Source: Bacteriovoracaceae bacterium | Lineage (GTDB): Bacteria; Bdellovibrionota; Bacteriovoracia; Bacteriovoracales; Bacteriovoracaceae | NCBI GenBank assembly: GCA_013141065.1 | Contig: JABFRR010000002.1 | Span: forward strand, 62,001 to 126,000 | Direction: 5' to 3' | DNA: 64,000 nucleotides | Shown: positions 18,887-28,166 of the stretch, in pieces | How positions within the stretch are numbered: position 1 is the first letter of the stretch | How the letters are laid out: every line of letters begins with the position of its first letter | Position numbers and translations under genes: made by a program | Notes under the pieces: generated by a model | Databases searched by the model: none | The model's input: only the letters and a program-made list of their open reading frames with translations | What the model was told of the DNA's origin: nothing

Positions 18887-20248
18887 ATGTTTAATCTCAA
18901 AAATAAAAGAATTGCTATCTATGGAATGGGAGTTTCGGGAATTTCAGCACTAAGGCTTGCAAATTCTCTTGAAGCACAATGTATTGCAATCAATGGGGGA
19001 GATGTCTCCAATTGGGCCAAAAGCCCTGGAGTCTTAGATCACATTGGTATTGATCAATGTTACAATGAAACTGATCCTTCTCTGCCACAAATTTTATCTC
19101 AAATTGAATTGGTGATTTTAAGCCCAGGAATAGCACGCGAGCATCCATTGCTTCTGCCATTATTAGATAAAAATATACCCATAATCGGTGAAATTGAATT
19201 GGCCTATAGATATTTAGAAGCTAAAAATCTTTTAAGTCCAATTGTTGGGATTACGGGAACGAATGGCAAAACAACTTCAACAACTTTTTTAGGCGAGATG
19301 ATTAAGAATGATCATAAGTCTGTTTTTGTCGGTGGAAACATTGGTATTCCCTTTTGTGACTATGCTTATGATATTTTTAATAATAAATTGCCCTCCGATA
19401 TTATTTTATTAGAACTTTCTAGTTTTCAACTCGAAAGCATCGAGAGATTTCATGTTGATGTGGCCATTATTTTAAATCTTTTTCAAAACCACGGTGAAAG
19501 ATACAATTCAATTGAAGACTACGGAAGATCAAAGTTTCATATCACAAATCGTTTTACAAATAATGATACACTTATATACCCAGAGGATTTTAAAATAATT
19601 GCCTCATGGGCGTCTAAAGAACCTGGTCAAAAAAGAATTATTAATACCCAAAATCCTTCCATCAAATATTCAACTAAAAATTTTAAGTTACCTGGTCATC
19701 ACAATCTCGTTAATTTGGCTTTTATTATTGAGGCGGCAGAGTGTTTAAAATTATCGACATCTGCCATCAATCAAACGATTGAATCATTCAGTGGTGTTCA
19801 CCACCGAATTGAATTTGTTGATTCTCCGATGGGACTGACGCATTTTAAAGTTTTTAACGACGCTAAAAGCACGAACTGGGACGCTACACTTACGGCCGTG
19901 GCCGCGATGAATGATTTTAAGTTGCCGATTCATCTTATTATTGGTGGTAAAAAACGAGGACATGGAGATTCAATTTTACCAAGTTTGGAATTTTTAAAAA
20001 AACATGTTTTTAAATTTTACTTGATTGGTGAAATGGCGGATGAAATAGAATCAGAGATCAAGAGCAATGTTCTCTATGAAAAGACGAAGACACTAGAAGA
20101 AACAATAAGAAGTGTGCGGAGACAATTTGGACTAGAGGCTGGGATTTTATTATTCTCTCCCGGATTTCCCTCATTTGATCAATTTCAAAACTACGCTCAT
20201 CGAGGCGAGCATTTTATTGGTCTAGTGACGAGTAATGCTACTACCTAG
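18887..20248 (+). CDS. murD: UDP-N-acetylmuramoyl-L-alanine:D-glutamate ligase MurD
   Basis: Adds D-glutamate to the peptidoglycan precursor in the cytoplasm, using ATP. N-terminal Rossmann-like YGMGVSGISALRLA, ATP-binding GITGTNGKTTSTTF (about 119-132), central LELSSFQLESIERFH and C-terminal FNDAKSTNWDAT (MurD signature) are all present. At 453 residues it has normal length. It is outside the usual dcw/mur cluster, which is unusual for an essential cell-wall gene. Confidence 0.95.
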   Translation: MFNLKNKRIAIYGMGVSGISALRLANSLEAQCIAINGGDVSNWAKSPGVLDHIGIDQCYNETDPSLPQILSQIELVILSPGIAREHPLLLPLLDKNIPIIGEIELAYRYLEAKNLLSPIVGITGTNGKTTSTTFLGEMIKNDHKSVFVGGNIGIPFCDYAYDIFNNKLPSDIILLELSSFQLESIERFHVDVAIILNLFQNHGERYNSIEDYGRSKFHITNRFTNNDTLIYPEDFKIIASWASKEPGQKRIINTQNPSIKYSTKNFKLPGHHNLVNLAFIIEAAECLKLSTSAINQTIESFSGVHHRIEFVDSPMGLTHFKVFNDAKSTNWDATLTAVAAMNDFKLPIHLIIGGKKRGHGDSILPSLEFLKKHVFKFYLIGEMADEIESEIKSNVLYEKTKTLEETIRSVRRQFGLEAGILLFSPGFPSFDQFQNYAHRGEHFIGLVTSNATT

Positions 20249-20399
20249 CTCCGACTCTTGTTCCCATTTTCATTGGATCAACTACTGCAACACGCGTCTG
20301 CCCTGAATTATTGTTTTGAAACCTCAAATTGTCGATGATTCCAACTTTAAATAAAAAAAGACCAATAATTATAAAAACTGGGTTTAGTTTTGATTCCAT
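20241..20399 (-). CDS. Putative 52-residue membrane protein
   Basis: Small minus-strand frame convergent with murD, overlapping its 3' end by 8 bases. ATG 20399 is preceded by AAGAGAGCTT. Starts MESKLNPVFIIIGLFLFKVG, one hydrophobic helix, then a short polar tail with DPMKMGTRVGAR. The overlap and hydrophobic profile favour a real gene over chance, but no family is recognised. Confidence 0.4.
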   Translation of the reverse strand: MESKLNPVFIIIGLFLFKVGIIDNLRFQNNNSGQTRVAVVDPMKMGTRVGAR

Positions 20400-20417
20400 A
20401 AGCTCTCTTGCTTGGGT

Positions 20418-20423
20418 TATAAT
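20418..20423 (+). promoter_or_regulatory. Possible -10 box for the aminopeptidase gene
   Basis: Perfect TATAAT 55 bases before the aminopeptidase ATG. No good -35 hexamer at 16-18 bases was seen; the sequence just upstream is TTGCTTGGG. Confidence 0.35.
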
Positions 20424-20477
20424 ATGAAAGTTTTATCGGTATAAAATCTCGAGAACATGAGGAAAAAGGTATAGTTT

Positions 20478-22253
20478 ATGGCAAAAAATGGATTTCTCTC
20501 AGAGGGGCAACTTCAAGCAAACATCAAAGCACTGAAATCATTCATGAAATTAAGGAAGTTAGACAGTTTTTATCTTTCCTCATCTGATATTTTTTTGAAT
20601 GAATATGTTCCACTAGAAGATTGTCACCGTTATTACCTGACAGCTTTCACTGGATCAACGGCCGAATGTATCGTGCCTTATGATGGCAAGGTTATTTTGT
20701 TTGTTGATGGTAGGTATTATGAGCAAGCAGATATTGAAGTAGATCCAGAATTGGTTCATGTTTTTAAAGTTCCCTATGGAATTAGCCTTCGCCAAGCGAT
20801 GAAAGAAGTCATACTCGCAAAGAAACTTCAAGTCATGGGAGTCGAGGGAGATAGAATAGATCTTTCTTTATTCAATGAATTTAAAACTCAATTAAGAGTT
20901 GAGCCTTTTAATAACTCTGAGCTCAGTTCCGTGATCGATTTTAAAACACTAAGTTTTGATAAAAAAATTAGAGAGCTCTCATTATCTTTAGTGGGCGAAT
21001 CGACAAAAGATAAATTAAAAAGACTAGTTAAACCTGGGGAGGCTTTTTTTATAAGTGCTCTCGATTCAATTGCCTGGCTGACAAATATGAGGCGTTTTGA
21101 GCTTCCGAACCAAAGCACATTTCGGGCCAAGGCCCTTGCTACGAGCGAGAGTGTTTATCTTTTAATGGAGCACATTGAAGGTGAAATTAAAAATGAGTCT
21201 ATTGAATTATCTTTAGGAAAATTCTCCAAACTAGAAGATTTTTTAAATGATGTAAAAGATTATGAAAATGTGTGGAAGAATCTATCCAATTTAAATCCAA
21301 ATTCTATTGAACACGTTTACTATTCTGCCAATTCTACCAACACAGCAGATTATTTAAAATTGGCGGAACACTTTGGAGAGGAAAAACTTATCAACAAAGC
21401 TGAAGGACTTGTTCCATTTCATGCCTTAAAAAATAAAGCCGAGCTTCAGTCAATGCAAGATTCATTTGACCGAGGTGATACGGCCATTTTTCAAACTATT
21501 TCTTGGGTCAAAGAAAATGTTAAAAATGGCGTAGAATTTAGTGAACTTGATTTTTATCATAAGACGAATGAGTTTTATAAAAATAATGGAGCTCTCGAAC
21601 AAAGCTTTAACACTATTTCCGCCATTGGCGCAAACTCATCTATCATCCATTTTTCAAGTCCCAGTGCCGATGTCGCTTTTGCAAAAGATCAATTGGTGCT
21701 CCTCGATTCTGGTGGATATTTTGAATCGGGATACGCTACAGATACGACAAGATCATTTCTCTCTGGTGGATCAGCCTCTGCTCGGCAAAAAGAAATTTAT
21801 ACTTTGGTTTTAAAATCAATTCTTCATACACAAAACGCAGTTTTTCCTGAAAACACTTGGGGATCAGTTGTTGATGGAGTTGCCAGACAACCCATTTTTA
21901 AAGAAGGACTCAATTATAATCACGGCACAGGTCATGGTGTTGGGATTAACGTTCATGAAGGAGGTTATAGACTTTCTACAACTTCAAATATTCCTCTAAA
22001 AGAAAATACCGTGGGCTCAATTGAGCCAGGAATTTATATACCAGGATTCGGTGGAGTGAGGCTTGAAAATGTGGCCGCAGTTGAAAGGCATCCTGTTCAC
22101 AAAAATATGTTGAAATTTAGAAGCATGGTTTTTGTTGGTTTTGATCACGATCTAATTGAAGTCGAGATGCTCTCAAAAGAAGAACTAACGTGGTTAGATG
22201 AATATGAAAAAGAGTGCGCTAAACGTGGTAGAAGCTTTAAGTATAAAACTTAA
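20478..22253 (+). CDS. Xaa-Pro aminopeptidase (aminopeptidase P, M24B), long form
   Basis: Removes N-terminal residues preceding proline; two-metal enzyme. Its 591 residues and three-domain layout match the eukaryotic XPNPEP1-like branch rather than the shorter E. coli PepP. Metal ligands: Asp in LLDSGGYF and ATDTTRS (about 408 and 419), His in GTGHGVGINVHEGG (about 483), Glu in GSIEPGIYIPG (about 517) and VRLEN (about 531). No signal peptide; cytoplasmic. Its 3' end overlaps the convergent matrixin-like gene by 17 bases. Confidence 0.93.
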   Translation: MAKNGFLSEGQLQANIKALKSFMKLRKLDSFYLSSSDIFLNEYVPLEDCHRYYLTAFTGSTAECIVPYDGKVILFVDGRYYEQADIEVDPELVHVFKVPYGISLRQAMKEVILAKKLQVMGVEGDRIDLSLFNEFKTQLRVEPFNNSELSSVIDFKTLSFDKKIRELSLSLVGESTKDKLKRLVKPGEAFFISALDSIAWLTNMRRFELPNQSTFRAKALATSESVYLLMEHIEGEIKNESIELSLGKFSKLEDFLNDVKDYENVWKNLSNLNPNSIEHVYYSANSTNTADYLKLAEHFGEEKLINKAEGLVPFHALKNKAELQSMQDSFDRGDTAIFQTISWVKENVKNGVEFSELDFYHKTNEFYKNNGALEQSFNTISAIGANSSIIHFSSPSADVAFAKDQLVLLDSGGYFESGYATDTTRSFLSGGSASARQKEIYTLVLKSILHTQNAVFPENTWGSVVDGVARQPIFKEGLNYNHGTGHGVGINVHEGGYRLSTTSNIPLKENTVGSIEPGIYIPGFGGVRLENVAAVERHPVHKNMLKFRSMVFVGFDHDLIEVEMLSKEELTWLDEYEKECAKRGRSFKYKT

Positions 22254-23022
22254 TTTTTTGTTTTAGTGATTTAAATAATCCAATAATTCCTAAACCTATT
22301 AACAATCCTCCCCACCAATCTTGTGGGGGGTTTTGGTTCGAGTCTAAGTCTATAGTCCCACACCCAGAAAAGGGTTGTTCTTTAGGATACAAATAACTAA
22401 GTCCATCCAGGTCGTCTCGGCCGAGAGCGACTCTTTTGTCACGAGTTGCATAATACATTAATGAATCTGCAACAGGTGAATGCCCAAGGCCTATGGCATG
22501 ACCAATTTCATGCGCGATGATTGAAGTTTTTTCATTGGTATTTTTTGTAGCAAATTGATTTCCGACATTGTCACCAATCATAACGAGAGAGCCGATAATT
22601 GTTCCAGCTGCAATGTTGTTGGGTATTGTAATGCCTAGTATAGAATTTGTAGGAAAATTTGTTGCATTGTCGTTACAGGTAACAAGTATGTCACTTGAGA
22701 CGGCCAGTGCACTGTTTGGTGTACAGTTTGTTGCCGCTTGGCAAATAGAAGCACTATGATAAAGTCCACTTACATTTATAAGATTACCTTTTCTTAATTT
22801 TAAGCGACTCGCTGGGGCTTTGTTCCAGAAATTATCGACTGCTTTACCTACGATACTTAATAATTCTTCATCACTAATTCCTATTTGGGTGCAAAGTCCA
22901 GCTGCAACATTGACAATGACTTCATCCTGGCCAAAAGCGAGGCGAGCTGAATTGTTCATTGTAAAAGCGTGTGCTGTACTAATGAAATTATTTAAGGCCG
23001 CTAAGATTAAAACAGTTTTCAT
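22237..23022 (-). CDS. Matrixin-like secreted zinc metalloprotease with C-terminal membrane anchor
   Basis: 261 residues. Signal peptide of about 20 residues ending AHA. Zinc motif HEIGHAIGLGHSP (HExxHxxGxxH, about 170-182) and a Met-turn SLMYY complete a metzincin core. The C-terminus is a Trp/Gly hydrophobic helix (WWGGLLIGLGIIGLF) followed by lysines, like a C-terminal sorting or anchoring tail. The start overlaps the upstream barrel-protein stop (ATGA), so the two are translationally coupled. No pro-domain cysteine switch was seen. Confidence 0.85.
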   Translation of the reverse strand: MKTVLILAALNNFISTAHAFTMNNSARLAFGQDEVIVNVAAGLCTQIGISDEELLSIVGKAVDNFWNKAPASRLKLRKGNLINVSGLYHSASICQAATNCTPNSALAVSSDILVTCNDNATNFPTNSILGITIPNNIAAGTIIGSLVMIGDNVGNQFATKNTNEKTSIIAHEIGHAIGLGHSPVADSLMYYATRDKRVALGRDDLDGLSYLYPKEQPFSGCGTIDLDSNQNPPQDWWGGLLIGLGIIGLFKSLKQKIKFYT

Positions 23023-23639
23023 TTTAATTCTCCAAAATGGTAACTGGCACCAAGGCCTAAACTAAAGGCGCGATCTTCTGAGCTAAGAGTGTTAAAAACA
23101 TAAGTGTACATCTCAACCGACCATTCACTATTGAGGTCATGGGAAACTCCAAAGTTTAAAATGAGATTTCTTGAATAAACGGGAGTGCTTGGCAAGGGAA
23201 ATGAATCAGATCCAGTTCCGTTATTGAGCACAGATTCTCCGCCAGGGCCTGAAATTCTGGTAAAGTAGAGTCCGAGACCTGCAATGAAATTTACATAGCT
23301 AGTTGCATATTTAGAATTAAGCATCGTAAAGAGTGTCATTCTGCTAACGTTGGGATCTCTTCCAGATTGTGGCAAAGTAAAACCTATTTGAGGAGCAAGC
23401 TTGAAATCAAGTGAAATCGGATATTCGTAGCTTGCAGCAAATGAGGGGAGAAATGAGCAAGTGTTTTTAGCTCCACTGTCATTTGTTTGAATTTTTCCAA
23501 TGTATTCACAAAGATTAGAAAGAGAGATGTTTAAATCCTCTGAGCTTTTATTTTTCTCGTTTGCCTGAAGAGTCACAAATGACAGAAATAAAAGTAATGT
23601 AAATGAGAAGGTCAGGTATTTATTTTTCATTATTATCAT
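23019..23639 (-). CDS. Predicted outer-membrane beta-barrel protein
   Basis: 206 residues with a signal peptide (LTFSFTLLLFLSFVTLQA). The body alternates polar and hydrophobic residues in strand-like stretches such as YVNFIAGLGLYFTRI and NLILNFGVSHDLN, and ends LGLGASYHFGELK. ATG 23639 or the ATG three codons further in are both possible starts. Cotranscribed with the matrixin-like protease. Function unknown; OmpW/OprF-like small barrels look similar. Confidence 0.62.
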   Translation of the reverse strand: MIIMKNKYLTFSFTLLLFLSFVTLQANEKNKSSEDLNISLSNLCEYIGKIQTNDSGAKNTCSFLPSFAASYEYPISLDFKLAPQIGFTLPQSGRDPNVSRMTLFTMLNSKYATSYVNFIAGLGLYFTRISGPGGESVLNNGTGSDSFPLPSTPVYSRNLILNFGVSHDLNSEWSVEMYTYVFNTLSSEDRAFSLGLGASYHFGELK

Positions 23640-23727
23640 TTAGTATTCTTTCAATTTTTGCGCTAAAATGTCCATGTAATTTTAATTTTTTTTAACTCGC
23701 TTTATATGTCAAACAAAGGAAATATTT

Positions 23728-24846
23728 ATGTTCGATACTTTTGTCATTCCTAAAGAATTAACTCCAGCTGATCCGCGCTTTGGTGCAGGGCCATCAATGG
23801 TGCCGGTTGAATTTTTAGAAACTCTTGCAAAGACTGGTGTGCATTTTATGGGTACTAGTCACAGAAAACCTGGAGTCAAAAATGTAGTAAAAGAATTGCA
23901 AGACGGTTTAATGAAATATTACAACTTGCCGAGTGATTATTTAGTTGTTTTAGGCAATGGTGGTGCGACACTTTTATTTGACATGATCGCTCTTGGAATT
24001 GTTGAAAAAAAGGCAACTCATTTTACTTGTGGAGAGTTTTCAGAAAAATGGTTTAAATCAAGTAAACTTGTTCCGTGGATTGAAACTGAGCAAGTCAGTG
24101 TGCCATTTGGAAAAGGCATCAATGGAAAAGCTACACCTGGATCTGATTTAATTGCGGTTACATTAAATGAAACATCTACGGGAGTTCAACTTTCTGAGTT
24201 ACCTCAAGTTGATGCCAATACGATTTTGGCAGTAGATGCCACTTCAGGTGGAGGACAATGCCCTTGTGATGTTTCGAAGTGTGATATTTATTTTTTTAGT
24301 CCACAAAAAGTTTTTGCAAGTGACGGTGGTCTTTGGGTAGCGATTATGTCTCCAAAAGCTAGAGCACGTGCGGCTAAAATTGCAGCAGATAAAAATCGTT
24401 ATGTTCCAGATATCATGAATTGGACTAATGCTATTTCTAATAGTGAGCAAAATCAAACTTACAATACGCCTGCACTGGCCACTCTATTTATCATGAACGA
24501 GCAAGTCAAAAGAATGAATGAAGTAGGTTATGCGGAAGTTCAAAAACTTGCACAGAAAAAAGCAGATCTACTTTATGGATGGGCCGAATCTAAGCCTTAC
24601 TTGTCGTGCTTTATTGAAGAAAAACAATTTCGCTCTGTTGCGGTTGCGACGATTGATGTTGATTCAAAAGTGAATGTGGATGATGTCATTAAGTTTTTAG
24701 AAAAGAAAAAAGTCGTTTATGGGATTGATGGTTATAGAAAATTAGGACGCAATCAATTTAGAATTGCTATGTTTCATAATATACTTTTTAGTGATCTTGA
24801 AAAACTGACGAAGTTACTTTCATCGATGATTGAATCAAAGCTCTAG
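23728..24846 (+). CDS. serC: Phosphoserine aminotransferase SerC
   Basis: PLP enzyme of serine biosynthesis, making 3-phosphoserine from 3-phosphohydroxypyruvate. It opens with DPRFGAGPSMVPVEFLE and GTSHRKPGVKNVV; the PLP lysine is in YFFSPQKVFASDGG (about residue 195). The pattern resembles the actinobacterial-type SerC more than the E. coli type. 372 residues, normal. AAAGGAAATATTT precedes the ATG. The following kinase gene overlaps its end. Confidence 0.93.
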   Translation: MFDTFVIPKELTPADPRFGAGPSMVPVEFLETLAKTGVHFMGTSHRKPGVKNVVKELQDGLMKYYNLPSDYLVVLGNGGATLLFDMIALGIVEKKATHFTCGEFSEKWFKSSKLVPWIETEQVSVPFGKGINGKATPGSDLIAVTLNETSTGVQLSELPQVDANTILAVDATSGGGQCPCDVSKCDIYFFSPQKVFASDGGLWVAIMSPKARARAAKIAADKNRYVPDIMNWTNAISNSEQNQTYNTPALATLFIMNEQVKRMNEVGYAEVQKLAQKKADLLYGWAESKPYLSCFIEEKQFRSVAVATIDVDSKVNVDDVIKFLEKKKVVYGIDGYRKLGRNQFRIAMFHNILFSDLEKLTKLLSSMIESKL

Positions 24847-27001
24847 GGTGTTTTTAACTCTAATAAAAAAAATATTAAGCTCCAAAATTCGTTTTGGAGC
24901 TTTCATTTTGGTCATGACTTCACTTATTGGCTGGGGATGTTATAGTCTTAGTCAGTTTAATGTAGAAGAAATTAAAAATAACAACCGTCTCCAATTTAGT
25001 AAAAATAATGCCGGTATTCAAAGAAAAGTTAACTCATATATTTTTGTACTTCAAGGCACAGGAGGAATATACCTCACTAATCAGTTTGCGAACCTCAATC
25101 GTGAATTCAGAAAATATGCACAATTTAGAAACTTCTTTAATAATTTCTCAGGAGCATTAGGATTTGGATTTATAAGAGTTGTTAAAAAAGAAGACCTGAA
25201 TATTTATCTAAAAAGAATGAAATCTCTTATTCCAAACTTTGAAATTCGCTTAATTGGTCAAAACCCCTTGGACTCGCATTTTATTATTGAAGCTATTGAG
25301 CCAATAGAGACTAACATTAGTGCAAGAGGTTTAGATATCGCTTCAGAGGAAAGTCGTCGAAGCGCTGCCAGCATGTCATTGGCTTCGGGTCTCCCAACTT
25401 TGACGAATCGATTGCAATTAATCCAACTTGAACATGAAGCACCTGGATTTTTATTTTTTATGCCCCTTTATAAAGACGGTATTACTCCCAAACTGCTTAA
25501 AGATAGGAAGATCCAAATCATTGGTTGGTCTTACGCACCCATTTTATTATCTGAAGTTTTTTCAAATTACGAATTAGGCAATAGTGCTTTTAATCATGAG
25601 ATTATTGATATTACGTTAGGTCGTGATCAATTAGTTGTAGCTAAAGAAAAATTAGTAAATCCTTTTGAAGAAATCTTAACTATCGGTGAGCGCAAGTGGC
25701 TTATTCGAGGAGAGCCAAAAAGCCAAAGAGAATTACATCTAGTGGTTTATTTTGGGTGGGCGATTTTTTTCATTCTCAGCTCAGGTTTTATCTTTTTTAT
25801 GTTTACTCTTAAAAATGCCTTAACTGAACAAGATGTTTCAAGACAACAGTTAAAACAAATTGAAAGGTGGAATTCTGCTTTATTAGATAGTACTAGTCTT
25901 TTTATTATTTCAACTGAAGTGAATGGAACTATCACCACAATTAATGACTCTGCACAAAGAGCATTACAATATGAAGAAATGGAAGTTATTGGAAAAATTA
26001 ATCCAGGAATTTTTCATCTTGCTTCTGAGGTCGTTTTAAAAGCTGAAGAGCTCTCAAAAATCTATGGTAGACCAATCTCGCCGGGGTTTGATGTTTTTGT
26101 TACAAAAGCCTTGATTGAAGGAATCGATAGTAACGAGTGGACCTATGTTAAAAAAGATGGCACTCAGTTTCCAGTAAAACTCACGGTCACTCCCATTTTT
26201 GATGAACTTAATAATCTTGTTGGATTTGTCGGCATAGGTGAAGATCTAACCGATCAAAAACTTCTCGCCAAAATAGTTGAAGATCAAAAAATACAATTTA
26301 TTCATACTGCTAAAATGACATCTTTGGGTGAAATGGCCGGTGGTGTTGCTCACGAAATCAATACACCACTCACTGTCATTCTCAATAAAGCAAAAAATGC
26401 AAAACGCAGTATTTTAAATCCTGAAACTAAAATTGAAGAAGTGATACATGATTTAGAGAAAATAGAGGCGACTTCACTAAAAATAGCTAAAATTATCAAT
26501 GGGCTCAAGCGTTTTTCTAGAAATGCAGATCGCGACCAAAAACACCCGACATCTCTTTTGAATATCATCGAAGACACTTTAGAGTTATGTCATGAGAAAA
26601 TTAAATTTGGGCAAATCAAAATTGAGATAATTGGTAATTGGGATATCATCATTGCTTGTAAAGCTTTACAAATTTCTCAAGTATTTTTAAATTTGATAGG
26701 TAATTCTATTGATGCAATTGAAAACTTAGAAGCTAAATGGATAGAATTAAAAATAGAAAATAATGATCACCAAGTCTTCATTACGCTTAAAGATAGTGGA
26801 AAAGGGATCGATTTTGATGTCGTCCAAAAATTGATGCAGCCATTTTTTACAACTAAAGAAGTTGGAAAAGGTACTGGCCTTGGTCTTTCGATTTCAAAAG
26901 GAATTATAGAAGATCACGGTGGAACTCTGACGTATGTCAGTCACGAAAGTCATACGACTTTTTTACTGACTTTTCCTATTTATAAAAGCGAAATGGCTTA
27001 A
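24830..27001 (+). CDS. CHASE-PAS sensor histidine kinase
   Basis: Membrane sensor kinase. Helix 1 is at about residues 20-42 and helix 2 at about 304-325. Between them is a CHASE domain with [17 protein letters not shown] and [15 protein letters not shown] domain follows (about 345-470, ending [12 protein letters not shown]). HisKA is [15 protein letters not shown], with phospho-acceptor His near 508. The ATPase has [37 protein letters not shown]. The start is uncertain: TTG 24830 overlaps serC and GTG 24848 is an alternative; neither has a good ribosome binding site. No response regulator adjoins it. Confidence 0.9.
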   Translation: MNQSSRVFLTLIKKILSSKIRFGAFILVMTSLIGWGCYSLSQFNVEEIKNNNRLQFSKNNAGIQRKVNSYIFVLQGTGGIYLTNQFANLNREFRKYAQFRNFFNNFSGALGFGFIRVVKKEDLNIYLKRMKSLIPNFEIRLIGQNPLDSHFIIEAIEPIETNISARGLDIASEESRRSAASMSLASGLPTLTNRLQLIQLEHEAPGFLFFMPLYKDGITPKLLKDRKIQIIGWSYAPILLSEVFSNYELGNSAFNHEIIDITLGRDQLVVAKEKLVNPFEEILTIGERKWLIRGEPKSQRELHLVVYFGWAIFFILSSGFIFFMFTLKNALTEQDVSRQQLKQIERWNSALLDSTSLFIISTEVNGTITTINDSAQRALQYEEMEVIGKINPGIFHLASEVVLKAEELSKIYGRPISPGFDVFVTKALIEGIDSNEWTYVKKDGTQFPVKLTVTPIFDELNNLVGFVGIGEDLTDQKLLAKIVEDQKIQFIHTAKMTSLGEMAGGVAHEINTPLTVILNKAKNAKRSILNPETKIEEVIHDLEKIEATSLKIAKIINGLKRFSRNADRDQKHPTSLLNIIEDTLELCHEKIKFGQIKIEIIGNWDIIIACKALQISQVFLNLIGNSIDAIENLEAKWIELKIENNDHQVFITLKDSGKGIDFDVVQKLMQPFFTTKEVGKGTGLGLSISKGIIEDHGGTLTYVSHESHTTFLLTFPIYKSEMA

Positions 27002-28164
27002 TCTTCACCACCATCATCTTGATGATCATCTTTTTTATAATTTGTGAAAAAATCTTTTTTGAAATCGAGAAAACGGTCTTCTAAGATCGCCTTTCGAGCA
27101 CTTTCTGCCAAACTTTTATAGTAAGCAATATTGTGAGTAGTGGCGAGGATTTGACCTAATATTTCGTTAGAATCAAAAAGATGCTTTAGGTAGGCCCGTG
27201 AAAAGTTCTTACATGTATAACAAGTACAGCTGTGATCAATTGGATAAAAATCGCGACGATAATTTCTATGACGAATTCTAATTTTTCCTCGTGATGTAAA
27301 GAGAGTTCCTCCGCGAGCAAACTTAGTTGGAATGATACAATCACTCATATCGATGCCATTTTCCCAGAGCATAATAAGGTCTTCGGGATTACCAATACCC
27401 ATTGCATAGCGAGGTTTATTGACCGGCATAAGTGGTGCTGTAAAACTCACAATTTTTTCCATCCATTCAGCACCTTCACCAACAGAAACTCCACCAATGG
27501 CGTAACCTGGCAAATCGCGTTTGACTAATTCTTCCACACATTCAGCGCGAAGATCATTATAAGTTGATCCTTGAATGATTCCAAATAGTGCTTGCTTAGG
27601 ATTAACCCAAGTTTCAATACAACGATCAAGCCAACGATGAGTTCTGTCCATTGAGTTTTTTGTATATTCACGAGTTGCTGGATAAGGGATACATTCATCA
27701 AATGCCATCATGATATCTGAACCCAAATTTTGTTGAATCGTAATAGAGGTCTCAGGTGATAAGAGAATTTTTTTACCCTTTTGATCAGCGAACTCAGCTC
27801 CTTCTTCTTTGATACTTTTTTTCTGCAAAGAGAAAACTTGAAAGCCACCAGAGTCAGTGAGAATTGGACGAGGCCAGTTCATAAATTTATGAAGACCACC
27901 TGCTTTTTTTACTAAATCAGATCCTGGTGTAAGGTGCAGGTGATAAGTGTTGGAGAGAATAATCTTAGTATCCATCTCTTCAAGAACTTGTGGCTGAAGT
28001 GCCTTTATCGCGCCATGTGTTCCCACCGGCATAAAAACAGGAGTAGGGATATCACCATGAGGAGTTGAGATCGTACCTGCTCGGGCCTTAGAGTTTTTAT
28101 CTGTGTGCTCTAATTTAAATTTGAAATGTTCTTTTACTTGGTCTTGAATTCTTTCAGTACTCAT
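26998..28164 (-). CDS. tgt: tRNA-guanine transglycosylase
   Basis: Exchanges guanine for preQ1 at the wobble position of GUN-anticodon tRNAs on the way to queuosine. 388 residues. MPVGTHGAIKAL, LTDSGGFQVFSL (catalytic Asp region) and the zinc site CTCYTCKNFSRAYLKHL with a downstream His are intact. Two bases separate it from the upstream FHA-RDD gene, so they share a transcript. queE of the same pathway is at 36.3 kb. The C-terminus has an acidic tail [10 protein letters not shown]. Confidence 0.96.
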   Translation of the reverse strand: MSTERIQDQVKEHFKFKLEHTDKNSKARAGTISTPHGDIPTPVFMPVGTHGAIKALQPQVLEEMDTKIILSNTYHLHLTPGSDLVKKAGGLHKFMNWPRPILTDSGGFQVFSLQKKSIKEEGAEFADQKGKKILLSPETSITIQQNLGSDIMMAFDECIPYPATREYTKNSMDRTHRWLDRCIETWVNPKQALFGIIQGSTYNDLRAECVEELVKRDLPGYAIGGVSVGEGAEWMEKIVSFTAPLMPVNKPRYAMGIGNPEDLIMLWENGIDMSDCIIPTKFARGGTLFTSRGKIRIRHRNYRRDFYPIDHSCTCYTCKNFSRAYLKHLFDSNEILGQILATTHNIAYYKSLAESARKAILEDRFLDFKKDFFTNYKKDDHQDDGGED

Positions 28165-28166
28165 CT

